Origin: Paramyrothecium sp. XJ0827
Lineage: Eukaryota > Ascomycota > Sordariomycetes > Hypocreales > Stachybotryaceae
Reading direction: 5' to 3'
DNA: 64,000 nucleotides
NCBI GenBank assembly: GCA_020881915.1
Contig: JAJFPB010000002.1
Location: forward strand, 2,976,001 to 3,040,000
Shown: piece after piece, positions 1 to 11,742 of the stretch
Layout of the letters: every line of letters starts with the position of its first letter
Numbering within the stretch: position 1 is the stretch's first letter
Translations under genes and position numbers: made by a program
Notes under the pieces: model-generated
Seen by the model: only the letters and a program-made list of their open reading frames with translations
What the model was told of the DNA's origin: nothing
Database searches by the model: none

Positions 1-1540
1 CTTTCTCACTGAGGAGCTTGTAGCAGCTATGTAACAACCGGACCATGACAGTATCCCTCCGATTTACCATTTCTGGATCATCATCTGATTCACAATTGAT
101 CAGCACAAGGCTTGCTTGAAATGAAGTCCACGACATGATTAAGTACTTACCTTTAATACAGATGCAAGTAACGCCCCCCATATCCGACCCCATAGTGCTT
201 GCCCAGGGAATATCTGCAGCAGCACGGCTCCCTCCCTTTGGTGTATAAGTGATTGCCGTGGCGACAAGTGTTGTTCCTTCGAATCCAAGGATGATATCTT
301 CCATATTAGGGGTATCGAGTATCCGCGCGTACAGGTCGTACCATCCGAAACAGCGCTTCCTCTCGGACTCTCTATCAACCATTGAGATGACATGCTGGTA
401 GTCACTAAAGGCACATGATCTAAACGATAAACCGGCAGAGGCTAGGTTGAGGGTGGGTAGGTCGGCGAAACGTAGTACCCAATCTCCGACAACACGGCCT
501 GGTCCCGTGCTAGATTCGTCGATAGCCCACCCTCGACGCCGGAACCACGACGCCGCCGGGCTTTGTGCCGGAAGACCATATAAGAGTCGTGGAAATGTGC
601 TGCCAAGATGAATCTGTTTCCTGCCCCTGATTTTGTTCAGCTTGGCTAGAGCCTCATTGTGCAGTACACTGCCAATTCCACGATGCCGAAAGTTTTCGTG
701 AACAACAATCCCGGCTATGGAACCGATCAACAAGTCCGCGTTACGATACGCATACGTAGTGAAGGTAAGACAAAATCCGAGCAACTGCCTGGTGCTATGG
801 TCTCGTACGACGTAATGCGAGTCGTACCCATCTAGCTTCAAGAGTGATCCCCATGTGTCGCGGTCCAGATGAAATTGCGAAGAAGAGGCCGATTGCCATA
901 GTTCGTATGCTTCGGAGGTATCGTGCTCATGATTCCACGGATCAACGTTCCACAGAATTTTGCTCGGTACTGGGGAGACAGATTCAGCCACCGATGGAGG
1001 CGCTGGTGTTGCCTCGTCGATTAACAACGAGGCCAAGGCGTGTAGATCCGACGGCGTGAAATTCGACGCTGTTAGCACCGTTGGGAAGCCAAGATATTCG
1101 GCTTCCCTGTCGCTAATGGGACAGCATGCTACAATGAGGAGCGGCCTAGTGTCGCACACCTCACCCACAATCTCGGCAAATTCTAGCTGAGAGACTCCAT
1201 CAATGTCCTGAAGGTCGGTGACCACAAATATGACGACTTTTGCACGCCTGATGAAAGCGACATGAACACCAGTAATCCCATGCTTCCTGGTGTAAGGAAC
1301 GTGACGCACGGAAGGGTGTCGTTTCGACAGAATTTCCCCAAAAGGCTGGAAGGGGTCTCGGATCTCGGGAGGGCCTTGGTGTAGAGGAATAACCACTGGC
1401 GTCAGAAGAAGTATAACTTCATCATCTGACACGATCTTGCTCAACGGAATGCAGTCTTGCCGGTCCCATAAGACAGTTGCCGATGGCCTTGTCGCATCAT
1501 CTGATCCAGTGACCGATGGTGAGTAGTTTCCCATCGACAT
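1..1540 (-). CDS. Partial GNAT-domain protein resembling the C-terminal half of fungal GH3-GNAT enzymes
   Basis: The reading frame is open from an ATG at 1540 leftwards and runs off the window. A canonical intron (gtaagt...cag) at 85-150 joins in phase to give CICIK-DDDPEM. The first ~190 residues resemble the second (beta/alpha sandwich) domain of fungal beta-N-acetylglucosaminidase-like GH3 proteins: a hinge VLWDRQDCIPLS, then DEVILLLTPVV. A GNAT fold follows, with the acetyl-CoA loop around residues 270-300 (VHENFRHRGIG), and a second GNAT-like unit reaches the edge. Fungal proteins of this type normally carry an N-terminal GH3 (beta/alpha)8 domain of about 350 residues. None is seen upstream: an in-frame TGA lies just before the ATG, and I found no GH3 motif in the next kilobase. 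The gene may therefore be a truncated copy, or a stand-alone GNAT protein with a GH3-derived leader. The family link is from memory of the architecture; the truncation is inferred. Confidence 0.6.
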   Translation of the reverse strand, partial: MSMGNYSPSVTGSDDATRPSATVLWDRQDCIPLSKIVSDDEVILLLTPVVIPLHQGPPEIRDPFQPFGEILSKRHPSVRHVPYTRKHGITGVHVAFIRRAKVVIFVVTDLQDIDGVSQLEFAEIVGEVCDTRPLLIVACCPISDREAEYLGFPTVLTASNFTPSDLHALASLLIDEATPAPPSVAESVSPVPSKILWNVDPWNHEHDTSEAYELWQSASSSQFHLDRDTWGSLLKLDGYDSHYVVRDHSTRQLLGFCLTFTTYAYRNADLLIGSIAGIVVHENFRHRGIGSVLHNEALAKLNKIRGRKQIHLGSTFPRLLYGLPAQSPAASWFRRRGWAIDESSTGPGRVVGDWVLRFADLPTLNLASAGLSFRSCAFSDYQHVISMVDRESERKRCFGWYDLYARILDTPNMEDIILGFEGTTLVATAITYTPKGGSRAAADIPWASTMGSDMGGVTCICIKGKYLIMSWTSFQASLVLINCESDDDPEMVNRRDTVMVRLLHSCYKLLSEK

Positions 1541-4500
1541 GTTCGTTGGCTGTCACATGGCCCTGGGACACAAGACGCTGTTGTCACTCGGAGGCTAGGC
1601 TTGACTGCCACAGTCCAGGTTTGCTGTCCAGACCGAATTTAGCTCAAGTGTTCGCAATTTTGGACCAGGGTAAAGCTTTGCTTAGAGCAGTGGAAATTTG
1701 GGGTTGGCTGGTCACGAAAATAGCTAAGTAGCAGGATGGCCGCAATCCGAAATGTCAAGGTCAGGTTCCTGACGTTGACGTATTATAGGGTTATGTTCGT
1801 GGTAGAAATAAGATGAATGCAAAGGCGGTCCATCAGGATCTACTGAGGCACCATGGCATAAGCCCTTGGTTCTGCTTTTTCGATGGATGCCACCCTGTCA
1901 GCTCATCTGTTTCCTCTGTGCGACCCAATAAACCAAGCTCACTGAACAGCACAGGGCGCGCGGACACTACTCGGTGCAAATAAGCTCTCGTATCGTCGTC
2001 GACGGCCAGAGGTCAGACTAGCAACTGCGTGTGATCGTCAGATGGGCGGGTTCAGGATTTTATGAAAGTTGGCATTGAAGACGCCGCATGCCCAAAGCAG
2101 TCCGCTAAGAATTATAGGACTAGGGTGGCATTGTTCACAGGCTATGCAGTGTAAGCAGGGCCCAGGTGATGCAATTCTCCTGGGGTAAAAGAGTCGTTTG
2201 AGGATTGAGGAGAGTCGTGCCAGGAAAGAAGCACATGCAGCGACGGGTCTATGGAGCACATCAAGAGGGCTATCTCTCCTTGGCTGGGTTGGATAAGTGG
2301 GGGGCCGACGGCGGCGGCCGCGGGTGAGGAGAGGAGAGGAGCAGTTCAAGGTTCAAGTAAACAGTCCTCGGTGCTCCAAGGGCAGGGTTGCATGGAATGG
2401 AGAGCTTGCAAACATACGGATACAGATAGGATAGATGAACTGGTAATGTGCAGCAACCAGGTGGGTCTCTCTGCCGGCGTCTGGGCGAAGGGGAGAGCCA
2501 CTACTACCCAAGCTCGGACATGCCGGGCACACGTCCGTAAGGGCTGGGGTCGAAGCTTTGATGAGCCGAACCAAAGCCAAGCCCACAGAGGCCAGCCGCC
2601 GCCATTGGGAAAGTGTCCCCGGCCATGATTATGCAGGTGTCAAGCATGAGACGAGTCCAAGGTTACACAAGCCGCCTTTTTCGAACACTGCTGTCGTGAC
2701 ACCAACTGATTGTCATGGCGGTGGGTGTGACTGGAGAAAGATCCTAGAAGGCTGCCGATGAGTACTGAGTACGTACCATCAGCGACGAATGCCAGAATGG
2801 CTGACCGATACAAGGAAGCACCGGGGGATCCTGGGCCACTTCAGGGCTAGCAGAAGCGCCCCCTCCACGCCTGTAAGCCCACGTAACAGCCGTCGTGCGT
2901 CTAGCGATAGGCAGGGTAATCTATCGTCTCTTGCGCACAAGTTGGGCCGGGGCCGATTTTACCGTGGGCCGAAGGACATTCCGGGACCCATGCGGCAGCC
3001 GATTTCCCAAGAGGAGCCTGTTTGGCTTTCATTCGCTGCGTCTGCGGCCGAAGTGCCAAGACAAATGGGGTCCGCTAAAACCACAAGCTGGCGTGCTGAC
3101 GACCAAGTGTGTGAAAGCGGCGCAGTGCATGGGGCCTGCTTGAACTATCATCAAGGGCCACATAGGAAAGGCGCGACGGGACCACTTTGGAGAGAAGAGC
3201 CCTTTGTGGCAGGCGGCCGTGGAAGGGGTGTGGACATAATTCGTTGGTTTCCGCAGAGGCATAGTCAGAGGCCATACAAGCAGGTGGTCCTTGACGTGGC
3301 AACAGACAAACGGGTGAGGAGGCGCTCCGGTTACTGCTCGGCGGCGACGACCTGAAAGCAGCTGATGTGCAATTGCAGACAAGGGTGGGCTTGTGCGACC
3401 TGATCGCTGTGAAGGGTTGTAATCAGGCTAGGTTTGGGTAGTACTACTAGTAACGGCAGACGCAGTCGATCAGTTGGGTTGATGGTTCAAGCATACCTGA
3501 GCTGCACGACGAGATTCTTGCGCGCCCCTTTGAGGGGTCAACTGCGCCGTCGGCATTTCCCCTTTGAGGCCGTAATCTCGCATGTTGTGCACTTTGACGT
3601 TTGTAGTTTGATTGTGAGCGGCGCAGAGGCACCTGTGCGATCGCAATCAGATCCTGACCAAGCAGGTGTCACAACATTAGTTTGCGAGCCGTGAAGGAGT
3701 CCATCACCACTCTATGATGACCCCTGCCGCGCTTTGTCAGTCCTGGGTGTTGCCCGAGAGAGCCGCCTCAGCTCTAATCAGATCCTCATGCCGCGGCTAC
3801 TGGGGCTGCCTTTGCCTGCGAACTCGAGGCCTGCATCCGAGCCTGGCTCGGCTCTTATTGAGGCTGCCCCAAAGAGCTTGGCCTGACAGAATGCACCAAA
3901 GTCCCTGTTCCTGTGCGGCGCGGTCCTGATACCAGGATATCGCAGGATTGGTAATGATTGCAAAACTTAATATGGGTCCTTGCGTTTCTCGCCTGGATTC
4001 GCTCGTTGTACAAGTGTCGAGACCAAGGGCGAGCAGATTCTGAGTGAGAATGCAAAGAGTTGAAGTTTTGCCCGCAACATGGACTAGAGGTCTTTATCCA
4101 AGGGTTTTACTTGCGCCGTGAGCTCATCCTCTGTTGGTCAAGGTAGGTAAGCATACTGTACTGTGCTATAGCCAACAGCCAGCAAGAGCTACCTACCTAC
4201 CTACCTACCTTAGGCAGCTCAGATGAAGAACATCCACTACGGCGAATGTCTGTGAAAGCGCCAAGGTAAAGTGAGGCGTCACACCCCCGCCACTGCAGCT
4301 CTTTTGGGGAGTGCAGGGGGTTTAGCTTGGTACAGAATCCCTAAGGTACTTTCCAGGTTGGTTGGAGCAACTACAAGCAACCACCTGGAGAGCCCGAGCC
4401 AAGTGAGGAAGGCAAGGTACTAGGTACCTAGCGCGGATGCCTCTAAGGCCTCACCTTGTTGCGATAGCATCATCTTACCTTACCTTGCCTACCTTATGCT

Positions 4501-4920
4501 GTCAGACCTGATCCAGCCAGGATTCTCTCTTTGATCCTCTTACTGCAAACAACGTCATGCACCACTTCATGCACGGCATTTTCCCGACAACAACAACGGG
4601 TACAGGCCGGACGAAGGTCACCGCAGGGCCTGTCTCTAAGGTACCTTACCTAGGTACTGCCAAGTTAGGTATTGTGCCCCCCATCAGTGATACTCGGTAC
4701 CTCCGTAGGCCGCAAGTGCTCCACATTTCGCCCCGAACAATCAACGCGTTCCGGAGCCGACCCTCGTCGCGTCCCTCCAAACCTCCGTGCCACGCGCTTC
4801 GGATCCCCCATGCAGGCCGAGCAAAACGGCTCGCCGTCGCCCGCTGTGAAGCAGGGAACCCTGCGCACGTGAAAGGAGTTGGCGAACTACCAGCCCGATA
4901 GGCGACTCGCCCATTGCGCG
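1541..4920. other. Gene-free stretch with TACC/GGTACC-type short repeats
   Basis: No reading frame here has convincing composition or splice structure; the 188-codon frame at 2789-3355 looks random. From about 4140 the DNA carries clusters of short related motifs: a (TACC)n tract at 4190-4212, AGGTACTAGGTACCTAG near 4416-4433, CTTACC repeats near 4474-4499 and GGTACCTTACCTAGGTA near 4640-4656. The right end is the promoter and leader of the CENP-I gene. Confidence 0.5.
4190..4212. repeat. (TACC)n microsatellite
   Basis: About five and a half copies of TACC are read directly in intergenic DNA. They lie next to scattered AGGTA/TACCT motifs of the same kind. Confidence 0.85.
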
Positions 4921-7444
4921 ATGGCGACCACTGCTCGCGGCAGAAACCTCAATGAGCTGATACGCGATGTTGTAAGCGGTAAGAGATATCTGCCGCGTCT
5001 CACTCTGCATGGACTTGCATTCTGACATGGCTCACGGCTTCGCGCAGCTTCAAAAAAACCGGCCAAGTCTCGTGTGTCAGATGTGAAGCCAGTAGTCGCG
5101 CACGTTGCGTCGCTGGCCTACGATGGCGGTTTACTTTCGTCCGCACTCACGGAACTGGTCGAGCTGCTTACCAGACCCAGCTATCTCGACCAAGCCAGTC
5201 TGAATACCATCATCAGGTCACTTTACCCAGCTACAGAGGTTCCGCGCCCTTTGACCCTACGCATACTGGCGTCGCTCGGCCATGGCGAACTCAAGCCGTC
5301 CCTTAACATCCAGGCTGCTCTGCTCCGCTGGCTTATCATGGTATATCATGTGCTTGAGAACCCAAGCATTTTATCGCAAGCGTATCCCATCCTCTTCAAT
5401 CTCCTCGACACAGCAGCACTACGGTATCTCCAATCTTTTCTTGCGTAGCAGCATGAATGCTAAATTATACATAGGCCGAATCTCTGCCATCTTTTGGCTC
5501 TGATTACTCGACGCAAGCATGTACAACCTTTCAGGATACAACTACTGTATGTTAAAGTAGCTTGCTGGATCGACTCATTGGCATTGATGTTTGAACTAGG
5601 TTGAATCTGTCCAGGCAAGCTGGCAGCGATCCCCACCTTCTTGGCTTACTGAGGGTCTTCAAAGACTACTACCCAGAGATTATAGTTGGCGAAGCTGTGC
5701 GCGGCAGAGCAAGTGCCTTCAAGGTAACATTGTACCGCGGTGCCTCATAGATACAGGCTGATTCATTACAGCATCCGGATGCGCAATGGCGTGAGAGACT
5801 GGATGAAATACAGGCCGCCCACCTGCAGCAGAACCAGGACCTTCTGACCAAGCCTCGTGACGGCTTCAGGGTCAATAGGCCAGTAGGCCGTTCTGTGGCC
5901 AAGAAGTCAATCCCGTTGGTTCACACATCTCACGCAACAGAGGTAGATAGCACTCTCATCTTGGCCTGTTCTTCGCTTATGCTCGTAGGATTCAGTCACG
6001 TTGGAGGAGATTGAAAATGCCACCGGTTTTGTGCGCAATCTCGACAAATTCGAGCTTCCGGCCCAATTAGTCGCAGTACTAGCCGACCCATTGCTGCAGA
6101 AGCTTTTGATCTTGCGGCCTAGCCCGGAATCGCACCAGCGCATCCTCAACTGGCTCAATTCCTTGCTTCAGGACGTGCTTGATGGAGAAGTGGAGGAAGA
6201 CGCTCTGTGGGATGCTCTGACCGTCGTGAAAGACTTTGTGACACAAACAAAGGTACGAAATTATCCCCTCCAGGATCGATTTGCTTGGGCTAATGAAAAC
6301 AGACACTGCCCACACTCTTCTTAAACTTTTTCGCCAGGTTCTTTGGCATCTGGAACGGCATTGGTCAGCGTGACATCCTCTTTGAAATTCTTGCGTATAC
6401 CCCTATTCAGCAATTCAATGGTCAGTTTCCGAGGCTTGAGCATCGAGCTTGCCATTCTAATGGAGACCAGATTTATATAAGCACATTTTCCAACCATTCG
6501 AGAGCGTTGTCATAGACGGCTCTAATGGAAGTTTCATCTCTCTGCTTACCATGTATACGAAGCTCATACATTACTGGACGACATTATTGCAGGCCAACGA
6601 CACGCTGCCAGATCATGCCAGTGATATAGTATCAGGCTTGACGGCACACGTCAACGATCTGGCTCTTACAGTCGCCCATGCCTTTCCATCTATAACGACG
6701 GATTCGGCAATCCTGGACTACTTCGAACAAACTTGCCGCCTTGTTGCTGACGACACACTCGTGAACTGCATACGCATAGAGCTCCCGTCCGCCATGCTGG
6801 TGTACACACTTTTCTTCAGCAGCTCTGCGGTAACAATGTCGCGCATTTGCTACGTCCTTGCCTGTTACAAGAGAGGCTTCGAGCTAGCCATGTCGAACAA
6901 AGCAAAGCAGAATAGGAGCCAAGGTATGGTGGTTCCGTCATACAACAGGGCTTACGTTGGTCTGTATAACGGGTTCCTCATGGACATATGCAACTGCCTC
7001 TGGCGGGCACGCGCATTTGGCGACGCAGACGCCAATGCAAATGCACAAGGATGTATGGTCCCACGCCCAACCGTCGCTGCACTCACAGCTTATGTTCCTG
7101 TGGTTGAGAAGACCTTCTCCTTGACGTCTCTATTCTCTCTTTCACATTCCCCTGTTTTGTGTCTGTATAGCATTCAGAGCCTTCGATCGCTCGAGGATGC
7201 CGCCATAGAGGACGGCAACCGCATCCAGACACGACATGCAGGGCCGGTCACACAAACGAGCCTTGCCAAGCTCGGAACATCGGGTGGCATTCGCATTAGC
7301 TGGCAGGATTATCGCATCAGGGTTTTGGAATCACTTAGCGCCAAGGGTCTCGCCGGCGTGGCCGAGTTACTGAAGAGTACTATGACCATTCTCAGGACGT
7401 CCATGGATGGCAGGACATCATCAGAAGCACAATCGTCCCAATGA
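4921..7444 (+). CDS. mis6: Inner-kinetochore protein CENP-I (Mis6 family)
   Basis: Encodes a CENP-I/Mis6 subunit of the constitutive centromere-associated network, which helps load and hold CENP-A chromatin and links it to the outer kinetochore. I read eight exons: 4921-4978, 5048-5423, 5475-5546, 5600-5723, 5772-5942, 5989-6252, 6303-6420 and 6471-7444. Phases are consistent and give 718 aa, the usual family length. Family signatures include IQAALLRWLIMVYHVLE, the LITRRKHVQPFRIQLLL segment made by the exon 3/4 join, GLLRVFKDYYPEIIVGEAVRGRAS, and the conserved C-terminal TRHAGPVTQTSL. Exon 6 has two possible acceptors 7 nt apart; only the upstream one (AG at 5987-5988) keeps frame, giving DSVTLEEIENATGF. 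The ATG at 4921 is the only one that splices in phase to the conserved body. It converges on caf16 across 447 bp. Confidence 0.9.
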
Positions 7445-7891
7445 ATGCAGAGGAAAATGATGGATTTAATGAAGCAAATTGCTGCAGGGTTAAGCCCGCC
7501 GAGCGCTTTCTAGCCCCCCTCGAGTTGAAACATAGGGTATCCAGAAGAATGTAAAATGATAGTCCAACCAGACCTAATGTTGTACACCAGTATGTGAGTT
7601 GATGACCTGTAGCCGATCCTTATATCAAAGCCGCAAAGCAGGGTTGAGATCTACCTATGGCAAGGATGGTAAAACAAAAACGCCTTGGCACCGTTGAATG
7701 ATGCATCGCTCCGTACTCTTTTCGAATCCCGCAAACTCAATGCGCCTACTGCCAAAATGCAATTGGGTGCTGAGCAACCCCAGCAAGCCCTAAGCTCCCA
7801 GCCATCAGAGAAGATGATGGTGCTTTATTGGAAGAGGGGTCCGAAGGACGCCCCTATCCAGGAGCCAATTCAAGCATACAAGTGCATGCCC
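7445..7891. other. Shared 3' flank of mis6 and caf16
   Basis: A 447-bp gap between convergent genes. I see no gene in it; it should hold both 3' UTRs. Confidence 0.6.
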
Positions 7892-8755
7892 CTAGACCTC
7901 CTTGGCCTTCGATTCATCACCGTATCCTCCGATCTTGATGCCGCCGAAACCGTAGGTTTTACCCTCCGGGCCTCTCTTGGATTGGCTGCGTGGACCTCTT
8001 TGCTTGAGATCTTCCTCCAGCCAACGGAAGACCAGCTCACCGAGGCGGCTGTTACCGGTGGGTCCAACAGTCGCATCGACGGATTGCAGCATCTTCTCGG
8101 CGACGTCCCACTCCTTGACGGTACCCAGGTGCATGTGGACAAGGTGGGTGGGCCAGCCGGCGAGGTTGTCGAGGATGTGAGTGGCATAGACGATTGTGCA
8201 TTCGCGCGTCTCTGTTTCCTGCTTGAGCCAGTTGAGGAACCCAGCACGAGTCCAGACGTCAAGGTCAACGGTGATCTCGTCGAGCAGCAGAACGGTCCAA
8301 GGACGCAACAGGCCCATGGCGAGCTGAACCCTGCGGCGCTCGCCGTCCGAGACGGCGTGCATGCGCCAGCCCAGGTCGATGTCCAGCATGGTGACGAGCT
8401 CATCCCGGCGTTCGGGGTAGGCATCGCCGCCGACGGAGCGCAGGAGCTCCGTGACCGGGATGTCGTTGCGGACGATGGGGTTGAGCACCCATTCCAGGCC
8501 AAGATACGTCACGCCCTCAAGACTCTCCTTGAACGGGTCGACGCCGCAGATGGAAATGGTGGCGCTGGGCGCAAGGCGTTTACCAGCGAGAAGGCGCAAC
8601 AGCGTGGTCTTGCCAGCGCCGTTTGCGCCGATGAGAAGAGTCCGCGAGCGCGGCGGCAGATCGAGCGTGATGTTGGAAACACCCGTCGAGTAGTCGGGGA
8701 ACGTGTAGGTGAGGTTGTTCACCTGAACACGAGGGGGCTGTGGAGGAGGGCTCAT
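7892..8755 (-). CDS. caf16: Caf16-type soluble ABC ATPase (CCR4-NOT associated)
   Basis: An intronless gene for a 287-aa single-cassette ATPase without membrane segments, the architecture of yeast Caf16, which binds the CCR4-NOT and SRB/Mediator machinery. Walker A is GANGAGKT at residues 43-50, the signature is VSDGERRR at about 135-142, Walker B is LLLDE at 156-160, and the switch histidine is H193 in YATHILD. The typical ABC signature LSGGQ is VSDGE here, as expected in this family (yeast has LSDGQ). GLEW and GWRMHAVSDG also match Caf16. The C-terminus ends in a short glycine-rich tail. It is transcribed away from pol31, with a 906-bp shared upstream region. Confidence 0.9.
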   Translation of the reverse strand: MSPPPQPPRVQVNNLTYTFPDYSTGVSNITLDLPPRSRTLLIGANGAGKTTLLRLLAGKRLAPSATISICGVDPFKESLEGVTYLGLEWVLNPIVRNDIPVTELLRSVGGDAYPERRDELVTMLDIDLGWRMHAVSDGERRRVQLAMGLLRPWTVLLLDEITVDLDVWTRAGFLNWLKQETETRECTIVYATHILDNLAGWPTHLVHMHLGTVKEWDVAEKMLQSVDATVGPTGNSRLGELVFRWLEEDLKQRGPRSQSKRGPEGKTYGFGGIKIGGYGDESKAKEV

Positions 8756-9661
8756 TCTGACGGTAGATGAGATCTGGTGAGGTTTGATGGAGAGTAGAGA
8801 ATGAGTCGCCTCTAGGTGCTGTGCCTAGTGCGAGGGAGAATATAGAGGCCGAAGAATCTTATATGAAGAGACGGATTACGTCAGGGAAGCAGCCACTATC
8901 GAGACGGGAAAAATTGAGGGATTGTCCACTCAGGATGCGATCATGAATACCCGGGAGGCTACTAATGATCAGAGACCTCTCTTTGCGCCCAAGGGAAAGG
9001 CTGAAGGAAAAGTCGGAATCCGAACTCGGGTTTGGTAGGCTCCTCGGGCAGAATTCAGAGCCACCACGGCGGTCCCGCCCACTTCGCGCAAAGCCATCGT
9101 CACGTCACCATGAGAATACGCGTATAGACTCGCAAATTTCTGAGTGCTTGGCAAATCGCATTGTTTCTAGACTCTTTTTACTACTATTATCTGAGGTATC
9201 TATCAGATTCAGGACAAGAGAATTAAACTCTCAAACCTACGTTTTCAACGCATTCTTGAGCAGTGAAGGTTGTGGTAAGTGGGTCACGGTAGAAAGAATT
9301 GAAGACATTTCCAATTGCATTGATAGTCACCGGGGAAGAAAAAAGGCAAGGTACCCCGCTTGTCTCTTCGAGGCCCTTACCACGATACCCCTCTTAAGCT
9401 GAAGGTAGTGTGTTCCGTGCTTGGTTGGGTGGGGGGTTGGGGGCGGCGGATGGTATTGCTAACTGTGGCGGGGACGTAAGGTACCTGTGGTACCTGTAGT
9501 AACCAAATATGCCCACTTTACGCCAAATGTTCGCGCTACGCGCTCCGCTCTTGAGCATTGGAATTACCTTCGCGTCGCCTCGGAGCTGACCTTGCCTGAA
9601 ATCGTCAACGGCCAATTGAGCTTCAGCAACACTCAAGGCCGGTCCCGAATTGCCAGCCAAC
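8756..9661. promoter_or_regulatory. Divergent intergenic region between caf16 and pol31
   Basis: A 906-bp region from which caf16 (left) and the polymerase delta small subunit (right) are both transcribed. A 145-codon frame at 8965-9402 has no recognisable motif and I do not call it. GGTACCTGTGGTACCTG near 9480-9496 is one of the dispersed GGTACC-type motifs. No clear TATA box is seen. Confidence 0.45.
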
Positions 9662-11390
9662 ATGGTTGCCCTCGAAGATGCGGAGGGGAGCCTCCTCCAG
9701 AAGCCATCGTGAGTTCCACGCAACGCCTTGAACGGACTGTGCATCAGAACGTGCTCTAACGAATTGACGGGCAAAAGGGACTCGGCCCATCCGGTGCCGT
9801 CTCGAACCGCGTCCGCCTACCAGTCGCTCCACAGCTTCGATCTGGACAAAGAGCGCTCGTATAAGCAGCAGTTTAGTGACATGTACTTCCTGCGTCTGAC
9901 CAAGATCAAGCCCACCGTCGAGGAGATTGCCACGGCCGCGTGGAGCGAGACGGTCATCGCCGGCGAGAAGGCCAAGCGAATGGACCGCGTGCTCGATGTG
10001 CGACAGGGCGAGCTCTGCTGGGTTGCCGGCACTGTCTACATGGACATGTCGTTGAAGCCGAATATCCTCGAAGACGTATCCAAAGACGTGCGTTGAGATC
10101 CCTTGTTTCCCTTGCTTGGTTGTGCCGGGAAACAGAGCGTGGCGTTGCGATAATGCTGACCTCGAGCCGCAGCGCTGGCTGTCCGCGCCGATGTCCATTC
10201 AAAAATACTTTTCCGACGACGACAGCGACCAGGTCATGCTCGAGGACGATTCCGGCCGCATTAGACTCGTTGGCGACCTGCTCAAGACCCTCCCGCTAGT
10301 GACGGGCTGCATCATCGCCGTCATGGGCACCGAGAACACCAACGGTGATTTTGAGATTATCGACGTCAAGTTCCCAGATTTACCACCCCAACCCGAGCGC
10401 TGGGCGTTGTCCAAGCCCCCTCAAACCGCCGCGAAGAAAATCAAGGCCGAGTCGGCCAATGAAGACGAGGAGATGAGCGACGGTTCACCCAAGAGCGGCA
10501 GCAAGATTGCCATCGTGTCGGGTCTGTCATTCTCGGGCACTGACGCGTCTTATGCCCTTGAGCTCGAATTGCTGCTGGAATACTTGCTGGGCGAAGCTTT
10601 GACTCCCGCGGACCAAAGCCAGGTTTCCCATATAAGCAGACTCGTCATTGCAGGAAACTCGGTGTCCACTGTTGACCTGAAGCCTACTGCTCAAGAGGAT
10701 ACCCTCGAGAAGAAAGTCAGCAAGAAGTACGGCTACGACGCCAGCTCCTACAACGCGATACCCTCCCAACTCTTCGACGAGTTCCTCTCCGAGATCCTAC
10801 CCTCGATACCCGTAACATTACTCCCAAGCTCCCAGGACCCCGCCAACGCTAGCTACCCCCAGCAGCCCATGCACCCGGCTTTGTTCCCCCTGGCGAGGGC
10901 ATACGTGAAGGACCCAGCATCGTCGCAGCCCGGCTGGTTCGACTCCGTCACCAATCCCTGGGAGGGCGAGATCGACGGCTGGAGAGTACTCGGAACTGGC
11001 GGCCAGAACGTGGACGATGTGTTCAAGTACGTTGGTACTGATGACAGGCTGGGTATGATGGAGGCCATGTGTAGATGGAGGTGCTGTGCGCCGACGGCTC
11101 CGGACACGTTGTGTAGGCCATGCACCATGCTCCGAACGAATGCGACTTTTTTGCTAACCTTCTAAACAGGGGCTTACCCATTCCAGGACGACGACCCGTT
11201 CGTCATGCAGAGCTGCCCTCACTTGTACTTCGTAGGATGCCAACCACGTTTCTCGACCAAAGTCGTCAGTGGGCCTGAGGGCCAGACGGTCCGCCTCATC
11301 ACCATACCCTCGTTCTCGGAGACAAAGGAGATAGTGCTAGTAGATACGGACACGCTGGACGTATCGACGGTCAAGATCGCGACGGCTTAG
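9662..11390 (+). CDS. pol31: DNA polymerase delta small (B) subunit
   Basis: Homologue of POLD2, budding-yeast Pol31 and fission-yeast Cdc1, the scaffold subunit of replicative polymerase delta. Four exons (9662-9708, 9778-10087, 10173-11112, 11170-11390) give 505 aa with consistent phases. Exon 2 carries the OB-fold region (YKQQFSDMYFLRLTKIKP, GELCWVAGTVY). Exon 3 carries the inactive calcineurin-like phosphoesterase fold (GSKIAIVSGLSF, HISRLVIAGNSVS). The last junction makes DTLWAYPFQDDDPFV, leading to SCPHLYFVGCQP, which is highly conserved in the family. A serine/glutamate-rich insert (SANEDEEMSDGSPKSG) separates the two folds. The first exon is only 47 nt; its ATG precedes the short leader MVALEDAEGSLL, and splice phase supports it. 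Confidence 0.92.
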
Positions 11391-11742
11391 TGCTGGTGGT
11401 CTTTAAAAAGGGGGAGTGGGCATGCAGCAGGTGTTGTGTTTTAGCGAGGAACCGGGACATATACCCTTATCGGCGGAATGAATGAACAAGACAAGACGAC
11501 CAATTGCTCAAGAATTCAGATGAGAAGTTTTGAACCATTGCGGAACTCGTGAAACCTAGGAATAACCTATGCTACTACTTTCTAGACCGTCGCCCGCTCG
11601 ATGCTTGACTCAGGGGTAACACTCTGAGCTATATCGCCCGCCATCAACGGCGCCGCGTCTCCCATGCGCAAACTCTTCAAGCAAAAGTCGCATTCCCAAA
11701 CTCCGTATCAGGCACACCCCAAGCCTAAGCTTCATGGAGAGA
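11391..11742. other. Short convergent intergenic gap
   Basis: A 352-bp gap between the 3' ends of pol31 and the F-box-like gene. No gene or structured element is seen. Confidence 0.5.

Noticed and set aside
2789..3355. 188-codon plus-strand frame in the first gene-free stretch
   Set aside because: Random-like composition, overlaps several other frames, and no splice or promoter support.
7685..8770. 361-codon plus-strand frame covering caf16
   Set aside because: It lies entirely antisense to a gene with all ABC ATPase motifs and shows no domain of its own; it arises from GC-rich third positions.
8965..9402. 145-codon frame in the caf16-pol31 promoter region
   Set aside because: No domain, atypical composition, and it occupies a divergent promoter.
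10116..11165. Alternative start of the polymerase subunit within its second intron
   Set aside because: The upstream residues come from a well-formed intron; the spliced model keeps the conserved OB-fold part.
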